A program made the position numbers and the translations under genes. Below, one piece after another: positions 11,245 through 22,300 of a stretch of DNA of 64,000 bases (position 1 is its first letter; each line of letters begins with the position of its first letter). Source of the DNA: Neoscytalidium dimidiatum. Taxonomy: Eukaryota; Ascomycota; Dothideomycetes; Botryosphaeriales; Botryosphaeriaceae. The DNA lies in NCBI GenBank assembly GCA_037367355.1, contig CM074698.1:3286001-3350000 (forward strand), in the 5' to 3' direction. Under the pieces are notes generated by a model that was not told the DNA's origin, ran no database searches, and saw nothing but the letters and a program-made list of their open reading frames with translations.

Positions 11245-12883
11245 TCACCCCAATGCCTTGTTGCAGGACTTTTCAGCCGCTGAGTTGACGTCAGATATCA
11301 TGTGCGGACCATGGAAAACTTGGGGATACTCACAGTGTGCATACCAAGCATATGTCTCGATATTCACAAGCGCCCTGACGCTGGAATGACGCTTGCAGGT
11401 AGGCCAACAATACCCATCGGGATAGTCCGTGAGGGGCTGTCCGAGGACCCAGTCCACTCGTCCGATCGCATGGAAGAGTACGTTGGCCATGTCGTACCGG
11501 CTGCAGGTGGCGGTCGAGCGCAGGTCAAAAAAAGCGTCGCAGAGGACGATCTTACCGTCGCCGTGAGGTACGGTGTACGCAGCGGTGTCCTCGACCTTGT
11601 CAGCCGATGCACACGCATTATTGTCATCAGAGCATGTGATCTCCAGTCTGCTCCCATTGGCGGCTGCCTGGCTGATCTTTTGAAGATTTTGCACGACCCA
11701 GCAACGGTCCTCTTTCGTGGATGAGCCGAAATAGCTATAGAACCTGATATAATTGTCAGTTATGACATGCATGAGCCAGAGCCACTCCATCCTTAGCCTG
11801 CTACTTACCTAGTATCATTCCCCTCCCACCTGACCGCACTATTCGAACCCATTCCAGTCATGAGCTGGGTGTGCCAGAGGGCATCTAAGATATACGCGAT
11901 TTGTCCATTACCGCAACTGTCAGCAATTGTAGGGGGAACATTACGCGGAGGTTCGTCGCTCGGATCGCTGTTGTCTGGTCTGTTCATCGCCACGAGCGTA
12001 TCAGGCATATCCCTGACCGTTTCGGTACTGTTCAGTTTCGCATCGATATTCGCAGCCATGCCCGCAGCCTTTTTCTGAGCCTCGAAATCCAGCTCAAGCT
12101 TGTTGCTCAATATGTCCATCGTGTCGTTGAGCTTCGTGCCTGCAGCCCTGACAACCACCGAAGTGTTTACTACGGCTGTGAACTTACCGCCTTCGTTGAG
12201 ATCGTACTACAGAAGGTGAATAGTATCAGCTTATACTCCTCTCGGAACGTGTACAGGGTGTACCGACGAGATCATTTGCTTCGAATTTCGCAATAGTAGC
12301 CATGCCGGCGTCGATGCGCGTCCAGCTTCTGTCGTTGGGCCATTGGTTCGAAGGCACAAGCACGAGCCCCTTGAAATCCGGAGATGTGTTTTCTGTGACT
12401 TTATGTCAGATTGCCTCAGTGTTTAAGCTTTCTGCTTAACTTACTGTTCGCATAGAACATGTCTATCTTGCGAACGGGGCGACCGTCAAACAACGAGTTG
12501 AATTTCAGAATATCCAGGGAGATTTTACCACTGTTTTTCACCGTGGCCGTAATAACGGTGCCGTCCGCGGAGATCGAAACTTCCAGTGACCCTTGAGCTT
12601 CTTTCTGGACGCCGTCCTCTCCTGCAACCATGAACGTCGCACTTGACTTGGGGATGAAAGAATGTTGACGGTCACTGAGATTACCAACGAACGCATTAGT
12701 ATCGACAAGAGCGTCTTTAGGAAGATTCACATCCTTGCAGAAAAATTCCGGAAGGATTATGGTGAAGCTTGGCTCCGGAGGCGACGTGGCAGTGGAAACA
12801 ACTGTTGCAGGCAGCGCCGCGACGGCGGTGGCCAGCAGCAGAAGCAGGAAGAGTCCCATGGCAGGAAAGCGTGTACCGTGCAT
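11245..12883 (-). CDS. Secreted deuterolysin-like (M35) protein with degenerate active site
   Basis: Exons at 12883-12445, 12392-12268, 12206-11809, 11743-11334 and 11279-11245 give about 468 residues. The exon 2 donor is the least certain; a GTCGGT keeps frame, while the nearby GTACAC would not. The N-terminus is a signal peptide (MGLFLLLLLATAVAALP; either ATG 12883 or 12859 may start it). Next comes the M35-type domain (KNSGKISLDILKFNSLFDG, then YDLNEGGKFTAVV), and the catalytic-like domain ends with NIETYAWYAH, matching the NADTYALYAN end of deuterolysins. Active deuterolysins carry HExxH with a downstream Asp (aspzincin). Here the aligned position reads FHAIGRVDW, so the catalytic Glu and second His are lost. 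It is probably a non-proteolytic secreted paralogue. The last intron is 54 nt and in frame, so retention would still encode protein. Confidence 0.8.
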
Positions 12884-12971
12884 GACACAAGGTGAGGAAG
12901 AGAGAGTATTCTGATGAAAAGAGGGTGACGAGGAAGGGAAGAAGAAGAAGGCATGGGATGCAGAGTCGACG

Positions 12972-12980
12972 TATATATAT
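12972..12980 (-). promoter_or_regulatory. TATA-like element of the deuterolysin-like gene
   Basis: An alternating TATATATAT tract about 90 bp upstream of the ATG at 12883 on the minus strand, well placed for a core promoter. Confidence 0.4.
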
Positions 12981-13151
12981 GGCAAGAGCGGTCTACTTTA
13001 ACCTGCATCACATGCGTATTCTGTTCCATTCACCTCAAGATTGTACTCCAAGCTCTTTGGAATATATATGGTTGCGTTTGGTGTGGGTTCACTCATAGGT
13101 TGCTCATTGGCTGCCACGTCACCGTCCATGCCAAATTCTATCCGTCCCTTC

Positions 13152-13166
13152 TTTTTTTTTTTTTTT
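13152..13166 (+). repeat. T15 homopolymer
   Basis: Fifteen T residues on the plus strand in the spacer downstream of the Zn2Cys6 gene. It is one of a set of long A/T runs confined to this block. Confidence 0.8.
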
Positions 13167-13335
13167 GTTGGGCGGCTTTCATTGACCTTTGTAGGTTCAC
13201 TTAGCACGGATCGAGCTTCTGGAGGTATGCAGTTGCCGGATTAGTGTTCATTGGACAGGAATTCTGCGGTCAGTAGTGACTTAGCTAATTTACGTATTAA
13301 TGCGATCTTCCCCCCTGTTCTAAGCCGATTATTAG

Positions 13336-13351
13336 TTTTTTTTTTTTTTTT
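13336..13351 (+). repeat. T16 homopolymer next to the Zn2Cys6 stop codon
   Basis: Sixteen T residues, read as A16 on the transcribed (minus) strand, beginning 3 nt after the stop codon of the Zn2Cys6 gene. Confidence 0.8.
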
Positions 13352-13354
13352 GGC

Positions 13355-15610
13355 CTACGTATCTAGCGGAACAGCAGACGACGTCAGATCATGTATTTCA
13401 AAATGTTCTCCAAGGAGACCCTCGATTTCCCCACGTCGAGCGGCTTCTGTACCGTCGGACACAGTTGGAATGCCAGAAGGACCAGCAGAGAGATTTTCTA
13501 CACCCGTGCTATCTGGGTTTGTATGTAGAAGATGCACCCACGGCTGAAGCTTCTGTGCCCATATATGCAGCGCATCGTCAATATCAATTGCCGAATATTG
13601 CAAGTCAAAAAACTGAGCGGGGAGTGAACTGATTGGTAAGGGCAGTTTATACTCAGCGAGAGCGGTACGGATAACTTTCTCTTGGCGGCCTGAGACAAAG
13701 GAACTATGAGTGACGCACGGACAAGCTTTTTTTTTTTTTTTTGGGACAATAGACGTACGTGATACCGGCCAACGCCGACCAGATATCTTGAGAGCGTAAA
13801 CAAGAAGGTCGAGGTTGCGGGGAATTTCGATATTGAAATACTTGGCGTGGACTTTTTGGACAGGCCGATTAGCATACCCCTTGTGGAATATAAGGTGTTT
13901 ACATGGCAGGTGCCTTACCAAGCAGGAATCGCGCAGCAACGAAAACACAGAACCCCAGCTGCGGGTTTGTTTGTTCCAGATCGTGGTCGTCAATGGAACG
14001 GATGGCTGCAGCAGTATCGTTGCAGCTTTCAAGGCAACGTTGGATGGCATGGTACCATGGATCAAACATATCTTCGAGACCGTTTGGAGGGATCGTGAGG
14101 CGTTGATACATCAGTGTTATAGCACTTGCCCCCGTTAGCATAGCCGAAAAAAAAAAAGTGTGTAATATAGCTTACGCGTTGAACATGCAACGGGTCATTA
14201 AGATATTCGCATCGAAAGGTGCTACGCCTCCCGCAAGGAAAGCGTTGGAAGTAAAAGCAATGGAACCTGAGTTTTCCTTCCAATGAAGTAACCGGGAGTC
14301 CACATCCTGACAATTAGCCTGAGCCTTGGGTCGATCGTCTGCCGATCTCATGTCAAATGCTTGCTGCAGGAAATTGTGGACGTGCCAGAGTTCATTCGTC
14401 ACAAGGGTGATATATAAGGAAAACGAAGAAGAGAACTCGAGATCATCCATTGACCAAACGCCCATGGCAGCTTCGGAAAACGACCAAATAGCGTTGTTGC
14501 AGGGAAGGAGGGCGTTCCTAACGGGCTGCGGTAAGCTCAGATTCCAAGCAACGCCCAGAGTAGATGAAGAGTCCAGAATCTCGGTCATCCAGTATGCGCG
14601 GACATTCTCTTCTTGGGAAACCAGGGTGCTTGGCAAGGGCAGCATGCGAGGCGGCAAGCTGGCTAGCTGGTTGAAGTTGGCGCAGTGGTTGACGACCAAA
14701 TCGCGAAGTCCCAATGTGGTAGACATCCTGGATCATATCATCAGACGAGGCAAGGAGGGAGGTGGAAGCTGCATTCAGATACAAAGATAAACTACAAACC
14801 TTTTACAAAGGGCCACAAGGTTCCAGAAGTCAATCAATCTCCCAGCGCCGGAGTCGATAATAGTAAGGATCAATATGGATTGCAGAAAATGCAATGATAA
14901 ATTGCTCACGGCTTGCATTACAACCTCATTTCGAAGGGAGTTCGACAGCGCTTGTCTCTCTTCTAATGACAACGAACTCGAAATGGGGGAGTGTACTATG
15001 GTCACCGCTGCAATGGCCTTCAGAACGGCGTTTAGGGATGATTCCGATGGAGGAAGATTAGTCTGCAAGGTGTCCATAACAGTTGGTTCATGCAAAATAG
15101 GGAACCATGGATGATATTGCTGGAACCATAAGTGGCATAGCTCATCTAGGGTGGATGGGGCAAGAGGGTTGAAAGATTTTTGGATGGTTGGCGGCGGGGA
15201 TAGGTTTGGGGGCGTGTGGGAGCCAGTGCTGTTATTGGAAGAAATAGTACTGTCAGAGTCACAAGTCGGTGCGGATGCGGCGTTGCGGTGGGTTTTAAGT
15301 TGACGGACTTCTTTCTCAAGCGCGGCTGGCGGGGATTAGTTTCGCAAGAGGGGGCACGAATGGGAAGACGTACTCAGCCTTTTCTCAAGTTCAGAGACGT
15401 AGCCAGCGCGCAGACCAGGCTGTTTGGCGGTAACCCAACGGCACTCGAGGCCGCTCTGGGTACAGAAGTTGCAGGAGGGCAGGCGGCGGTCACATTTCTG
15501 TTTTCTCGTCCTGCATACGACGCAGCTGTACAAGATCAATCATGAGGAGGCCAGGATCTCCGGGGAGGCCATGCCTACACTGTCTTGCTAAACTGACGCT
15601 GTTCGCTCAT
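13355..15610 (-). CDS. Zn(II)2Cys6 fungal transcription factor
   Basis: Exons are a short tentative first one at 15610-15594, then 15525-15374, 15325-14800, 14727-14176, 14124-13919, 13851-13759 and 13689-13355, for about 626 residues. All internal junctions are GT..AG and in phase. The binuclear cluster reads CVVCRTRKQKCD, then CNFCTQSGLEC (six Cys), followed by a coiled-coil linker (LEKRLTALEKEVRQLK). The middle region begins HLWFQQYHPWFPILHEPT, typical of the fungal_trans domain. Such proteins bind CGG-type elements in the nucleus and usually regulate nearby metabolic genes. A stop codon just upstream of the Cys cluster forces a spliced first exon; its weak GTTTAG donor makes the start uncertain. 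The gene is divergent from the flavin monooxygenase at 16310, its likeliest target by position. A16 (sense strand) and T11 runs sit in two introns. Confidence 0.88.
13727..13742 (+). repeat. T16 homopolymer in an intron of the Zn2Cys6 gene
   Basis: Sixteen T residues (A16 in the transcript sense) inside the last intron (13758-13690). A further run of eleven A (T11 in sense) lies at 14147-14157 in another intron. Confidence 0.8.
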
Positions 15611-16309
15611 TGCGGCAAGGGTGGGCTGAGTCGCGAGAGATGGCCCGGGTGGAGCAGTGAGGAATTGATACAATATCGGAAGAGCAGGATGGCAAAGCAC
15701 GGCAGGCGGGAAGGTTGGGGGTCTGGCCGCACGCCATGGTGCTACAGCGCGGGAAGCAGGCAGGAGGACCTCAGCTGCTGACTGAGCGCCCACGGGCGGG
15801 CCGTGTCGCGCCGATGGATGGCCCCCCTGGCACCAGCCAGCCAACCAACCAGGCAGTATGTGGAGACGCGGGGCAGGTACGACCGACTGTGGGGGCGGCA
15901 GGTGGACCGAGGGCATTGACGCCATAGTGGTTGCCGCCGTCTGGAGCATAACAGGCGGCAGGCTGGTTGAGAGCGGCCACGACTACATTCAGCCTCCCAC
16001 CTGCGCTTTCAGCCCCGCGCTGCATCCACGTCACATCTCATTCGCTAATCCTGCTTGCAGCTCCCTTCGTTGCTCCACATTCCCCGTCGTACCCCTTCAT
16101 CATGCTGTACCACTTTGGAAACTGCAGGCGCCGCTCGGCCTATCTCAGGAAAATCCGCAATTGCAGCTTCCGTCCATAAGACCTGATGAACGCTCTGCAA
16201 ATCTCTCTTCACCTTTTTCAACACCTAACTTCTCACTTCGTCTAACTTCTCAGTACTCCTGTCGCTTTCCAGGCTGCTTAGATAGCTTCATCGAGCAATC
16301 TCCCTCAGC
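15611..16309. other. Divergent promoter region between Zn2Cys6 factor and FMO
   Basis: About 700 bp shared by two divergent genes. CT-rich, pyrimidine-biased sequence occupies the last 250 bp before the FMO start, as often seen upstream of expressed fungal genes. An open frame on the plus strand (15858-16673) overlaps the real FMO frame and is not supported. If the first exon of the regulator lies further upstream, it would be in this interval. Confidence 0.5.
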
Positions 16310-18390
16310 ATGCTGGCCACCGACTCTCTCCACACCATCAAGCTCCCCACCTTTACCAAGCCTCAGCCGGATCTCTCCTCCAAGTCGGCTTCCCCTCCTG
16401 CCAGTCCAACGGAAGTTGCCTCCAGATGGCTTTCATCTTTTGAGTCTGCTCTCTCTAGCTCTGATCTCAATGCTAGTCTTCCAACCGTGTTGCACACCGA
16501 CTGCTGGTGGCGCGATCACCTCGCTCTTGGTTGGGACCTGCGCACCATCCGTGGCATCGGCTCTCTGCGGGAATACCTCATCGCCGCACAGCCACATTTC
16601 CAGTTGCGACCCACTGCACTTGCTGATTCCGGTAAGTTTGTCCCGAGTACGAAGACGCCGATTGAGGGTCTAGAGTGGGTCGAGAGCATGTTCTACTGGG
16701 AGACGAGCGTCGGCCGAGGCAAGGGCATGCTCCGCCTAGTGCAAGATGAGAATGGTGCCTGGAAGGCATATATGCTGTACGCAGCGCTGCAAGAACTGAA
16801 GGGGTTTGAGGAGAAGGTGGGACCCAGGAGGCCGCACGGCGGGAACAATTCGTTGATCGGCGGGGTCGGGAAGGGCAATTGGTTAGAGCGGAGAGAGAGG
16901 CAGATCGAGTTCTTGGATGAAGAGCCACAGGTCGTCTGCGTCGGTGCCGGTAAGCACTTAAATAAGCTTTCCATTCCCGGAGACAAACGAATTAACGCAC
17001 CGGGCAGGCCAATCAGGGCTCAATCTTGCAGCAAGATTGCAGGCATTGGGAATTTCGTGTCTGTTGATCGACAGGAACAAGCGTGTGGGAGACAACTGGA
17101 GATCCCGTTATCGCGTACGAGGAACTCGATATCCCTAAGCTTCAACCGTGCAGCATATACTGACAATTAAATACAGACCCTTGTCACCCATGACCCCGTG
17201 AACTACACTCACATGGCTTACATGCCCTTCCCAAGCACATGGCCGCTATTCACGCCCAAAGACAAGCTCGGAGACTGGTTTGAAGCCTATGCCACGCTCC
17301 TCGAACTAAACGTCTGGCTCTCAAGCACGATTACCTCATCCAGCTATTCCGATGCAACGCACACCTGGACTATCACCGTAAACCGTGGCGACGGCAAAAC
17401 TCGCACTCTACACCCTCACCACATTGTCTTCTGCACCGGCCATTCCGGCGAGCCCAAAATTCCTAGCTTCCCCGGCCAAGACTCCTTCGCCGGCACCGTG
17501 TACCACGGCAGCCAGCACGTTGACGCATCCCGCAGCGGCGTCGACCTCTCCAAGAAGAAGGTCGTCGTCATTGGCACCGGCAACTCGGGCCATGACATCG
17601 CACAGAACTACCATGATGCCGGCGCTGCCAGTGTCACGATGGTCCAACGCCGCGGCACGTACGTCATCTCCGCCGCCGAGGGCAAAGGTCTCTTCGTCAT
17701 GCATGCCGGCATGTACGACGAGCACGGACCGCCGACCGAAGACGCCGACGTCTACGCACAGAGCCTGCCCTTGGCCGTCCAATTCGCCCTGAATGTCCCC
17801 TTCACCAGAATGCTGCGCGAGGAGCTCGAAAAGGAGGAGCTCGACAGCCTTGCGCGAGCCGGCTTCCAGGTCGACTTCGGCCCCGACGGAAGTGGCCTTT
17901 TCCGGAAATACATGACCCGCGGCGGCGGCTACTACATCGATGTTGGTTGCTCCAAGCTCATCGCCGACGGCAAGATCAAGGTCGCCCAAAGCCCGGACGG
18001 CATCAAGGGGTTCGAGAAGGACGCGCTTGTACTGGCGGACGGTAGGAGGCTCGAGGCGGACGTCGTCGTGCTGGCGACGGGATACGATAACATGCGGACG
18101 AGTGTGGAGAAGGTGCTGGGGAAGGAGCAGGCGGAGAGGTGCAAGGATGTGTGGGATTTGGACCAGGAGGGCGAGCTCAACGCGGTAGGTTATCTCATTC
18201 AATTGCCTTTCACGATTGCGGATATAGTGTAGGTCACTGGCTGATGTGTGTTTTTGCTTTCTGACAGATGTGGCGGCCTAGCGGCCATCCCGGTTTGTGG
18301 TACATGGGTGGGAATCTGGCGCTTTGCAGGATCTACTCCAGGTTCCTGGCGCTGCAGATCAAGGCTGTTGAGGAAGGGTTGAACGCATGA
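16310..18390 (+). CDS. Flavin-containing monooxygenase with N-terminal NTF2-like domain
   Basis: Exons at 16310-16949, 17008-17114, 17177-18184 and 18268-18390 give 625 residues. Residues about 30-170 form an NTF2/SnoaL-like module (VASRWLSSFESAL, then HTDCWWRDHLALGWDLRTI). The oxygenase then starts with an FAD motif VVCVGAGQSGLNLAARL, split by intron 1, continuing GDNWRSRYR. A second nucleotide site is VVVIGTGNSGHDIA, for NADPH, and VVVLATGYDN is the usual C-terminal FMO/BVMO motif. This architecture is common in fungal FAD monooxygenases that oxidise N, S or ketone groups of small molecules, often in secondary or xenobiotic metabolism; the substrate is unknown. The last exon ends with LWYMGGNLALCRIYS. 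The gene is transcribed away from the Zn2Cys6 gene. Confidence 0.93.
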
Positions 18391-19351
18391 TCGTTGGTGT
18401 GTAGGAGGTAGCGTGCTCCTTACCAGCCTGCTGTCGAATTCTCGCGGAGCTGTTTATATGTATTACTGAGAATAGGTGCAATTTCACTTACATAACACAA
18501 GTCGTTCACGCGAGGACGAAGAAGGCCTTCCACGCTCCTTACGTCAATATCTATTCTTGTTGCAAAGAGAACCGTAAGTGCGACAAGAATGGGAACTTAC
18601 CTTCAAATTTGTTTGACATTGAAAGACTCGTCTGTTTCTACATATCGAAGCAAGCTCATATCTGATTCAACGTGACAGGAGCTTTAGGCTCAGCTCAATA
18701 TGTAGTGCTTAGTAGTATATGTATAAGTAGTCCATTATCTCTAGCACTAACTTTGTATAAAGCGACCGTAGCCAGCTAATGGACCGCAAGAAGCATTGTA
18801 ACTGATCCTCAAAAAACATTTGACTCCACGTTCGCAGAAAACGTACCATAAGGAGCAAGGATTATGAATCAAAACGCCGTCCCGTTCCTCAAAACTCAGT
18901 AACAGAGACGAATCTGAGAAAAGCAAAGCAAAGGAAAAAAGCAAACACATTGTACAAGAGCCGAAATAGAGGTTAGAAAAAAGAAAGAAAGAGAGAATCA
19001 AATCCGTGCCGCCCACAAAACATTTCCTTTTCTGGGGTTGAATCATCTTCTTTTATCTCCCCTCCCTTCTCCCTTGCATCTCCTTTCATCTTGCTTCGGT
19101 TGACGAAGAGAATCCCACACGCTACTCCCATCTTCAATCATACAAGCGTCCAATCAATATCCCATTGACTCTTAATAATCTTTTTATAATTCGCAACTTA
19201 TCGCGTCCGTGCGATTTGAGAAAGTGAAAGTGTCATTCAGTCTCTACCATCACGCTGTACAATATCTTTTTATGAAAATTGAGGGGTATCGCAAGGAAAA
19301 GAATGTGAATGCCGTTAGAAGCAGATACTTCATCAGTGATCAGATCGGCAT
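18391..19351. other. Convergent spacer between FMO and GLT1
   Basis: About 960 bp containing the 3' flanks of both genes, AT-richer than the neighbouring coding sequence. The only sizeable frame (minus, 18747-19046) is Phe/Leu/Ser-rich and has no gene features. Confidence 0.55.
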
Positions 19352-22300
19352 TTAAGCAGAAGCGGTGATGAGCTCCTTGGGCGCAGCCGCCTTGTTCATG
19401 AGCTCGAAAGGAGGACGCTTGACAATACCGCCTGTGACGGGCAGCTGAGTGCCAACGCCGGTGAGGAAGGTGTCGACGTCGCGAGCACACATGCGGCCCT
19501 CGTTAATGCCCCAGACAATGAGAGACTGACCGCGGCGGCAGTCGCCGGCAGCAAAAACGCCAGGGACGTTGGTGTTGTATTTGCCCGGGGGAGTCTTGAC
19601 GTTCTTGCGAGCATCCTTCTCAATGCCGTCGCCAAGGACACGATCCTCGGGACCCAAGAAACCCATGGAGAGCAAGACAAGATCAGCGGGGAAGTACTGC
19701 TCGCTACCCTCGACCTGCTTCATGTCCCAGCCGCCAGTGGCGCTCTTGGTCCATTCGACGCGGACGGTGGTGATGCCCTTGACGTGTCCACTGCCGTCAT
19801 CGACGAACTCCTTAGACATGACACAGTATTCACGCGGGTCCTTGCCGTGGTGAGTCTTAACCTCGGCGTGGCCGTAGTCCACACGGTAGATACGAGGCCA
19901 CTGGGGCCAGGGGTTGTCGCGGGCGCGCTCTGGCGGAGGTTGAGGCAACAGCTCGAAGTTGGTAATCGACTTGGCACCGTGGCGTAGCGAGGTACCGATG
20001 CAGTCGTTACCAGTGTCACCACCACCGATGACAACGACATGCTTGTCTTTGGCCGAGATGTAGGCATTATCAGCGAGATTAGAGTCGAGCAGGGACTTGG
20101 TGTTCTTGTGCAAGAATTCCATGGCGAAGTGGATGCCCTCAAGCTTGCGGTTGGGAATGGGCAAATCACGGGCGACAGTAGCACCAGTGGCCAGGACAAC
20201 TGCATCGTTCTCAGCCCTCAGGGAGTCCAGGGTAATGTTACCCTCGCCAACTGCAACACCAGGCCGGAAGTTGATACCCTCCGCCGCCATGAAGTCGACA
20301 CGTCGCTGGACGACCTTCTTGTCAAGCTTCATGTTGGGAATGCCGTACATGAGGAGACCACCAATACGGTCAGCGCGCTCGTAGACAGTCACCGTGTGGC
20401 CAGCCTTGTTCAATTGATCGGCAGCGGCGAGACCAGCGGGACCAGAGCCAATGATGGCAACCTTTTTGCCGGTGCGGTACTTGGGCGGCGATGGGACCAT
20501 CCAGCCCATCTCGAACCCACGGTCGATGATGGCACACTCGATTGACTTAATGCCAACCGGATCCTCGTTGATACCGAGTACGCAGGCACCCTCACAGGGA
20601 GCGGGACAGACACGACCGGTGAACTCAGGGAAGTTGTTGGTCATCAGCAGACGCCTCAGCGCATCTTGCCATTGGTTCTGGGAGATCATTAGCATCTACA
20701 TAAGCTTCATCTTTATCGACGCAACCTACTTGGAAGACCAGCTCATTCCATTTCGGAATGATGTTACTGATCGGACAGCCGCTGTCAGATTGGCAGAAGG
20801 GCACACCGCAGTCCATGCAGCGAGCGGTCTGATACTTGAGCTCATCCTCAGTGAGGCGCGACGACAATTCCTGCCAATCGCGAGTGCGGGTCTTGGGGTT
20901 GCGGTACTTCTCAGAGCGGCGCTGGTACTTCATAAAACCCTTAGTCTTGTCAAGGACAAGAGCAGAACGCTTCTTCTCAGCCTTGGCGTCGCTAACACTC
21001 TCCTCGATATCGAGCAGGTCGCTCTTCTTCTTCTCCTTCTCGGCCTCCTTCTTCTTTGACTCCTCGTGAGCAGTGCGCACAGGGTTGCCAGGCAGGATGG
21101 GCAGAGGATACTGCTGCTTCTTGGCCTCGGCAGCCTTGGCAGCCTCCTCTTGAAGGACGCGCTTGTAGTCCGTAGGGAGAACCTTGACGAAGCGAGGAAT
21201 AGCCCGGGTGAAGTCAAGCAAAATGCGGGCGGCAAGCTCGGATCCAGTGTAGTGGTGATGATCCTCAATGAGGCCACGGACGAAGGCGATCTCAGCAGGG
21301 TCCTCAAGACCGGAGAGCTCAACCATCTCTTGGTTAACCTTACTCTCGAAGTCGTGGTGCATGTCGAGGACGTAAGCGATACCACCAGACATACCGGCAG
21401 CAAAGTTACGGCCAGTAGAGCCAAGGATGAGAACACGACCGCCAGTCATGTATTCACAGCCATGGTCGCCAACGCCTTCGACAACTGCGGTGACACCGGA
21501 GTTACGGACAGCGAAACGTTCGGCGGCGACACCACGGAAGAAGCAAGTACCGCGAGTAGCACCGTACAAGCAGACGTTGCCAATGAGAACGTTCTCCTCG
21601 GCCTTGAACACAGCCGACCTCGGCGGGTAAATAATGAGACGACCGCCAGAAAGACCCTTGCCAACATAGTCATTGGCATCGCCCTCAAGCTCGAGAGTGA
21701 CACCAGGAGCCAGGTAAGCACCGAACGACTGACCAGCAGAACCCTTGATGTTGACATGAATAGTATCCTGCGGCAGACCGGCCTCGCCGTACCTCTTGCT
21801 AATGTGGTATGACAAGGAGGCACCCATGGCGCGATCAGTGTTGACAATATCGCATTCAATACGAGTGGGAAGACCCTTCTCGAGAGCAAGCTCCGACTCA
21901 GCAATGAGCTTGTTGTCAAGCCGAACGTGAAGACGGTGGTCCTGTTTGCGTACGTTGTAGGTGGCGACACCAGGGCGGAGAGTGTGAGCTGGCGTCAAGA
22001 TGAGGGAGAGGTCGATATTCTCCGTCTTGGCAGTTCGGAGATCATCGCGAATCTTAAGGACATCGCAACGACCAACCATCTCATTGATGGTGCGGAAACC
22101 AAGCTTGGCCATGATGGCACGGAGCTCATTGGTAATATAGTAGAAGAAGTTGATGACGTGTTCCGGAGTACCGGTGAACTTCTTCCTGAGCTCAGGATCC
22201 TGGGTTGCAATTCCAACGGGGCACGTGTTCCTAGAATCTGTTAGCATCTTCGTCATTCGATGTAAAGAGGATGATACATACAAATGACACTTCCTCATCA

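Larger units (their letters stand above)
12884..13354. other. Promoter region of the deuterolysin-like gene and 3' flank of the Zn2Cys6 gene
   Basis: About 470 bp. It holds a TATA-like tract at 12972-12980, a second one near 13063, and two T homopolymers. The Zn2Cys6 gene ends at 13355 and is transcribed in the same direction, toward this spacer. Confidence 0.55.

Noticed and set aside
12157..12187. GTAAGT donor-like sequence inside exon 3 of the deuterolysin-like gene
   Set aside because: The sequence after it continues the conserved domain in frame (GGKFTAVV), so it is read as coding.
15858..16673. 271-codon plus-strand frame upstream of and into the FMO
   Set aside because: Overlaps the true FMO exon in another phase and reads through the pyrimidine-rich leader.
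17408..18202. 264-codon minus-strand frame opposite the FMO
   Set aside because: Shadow of the FMO exon 3 frame.
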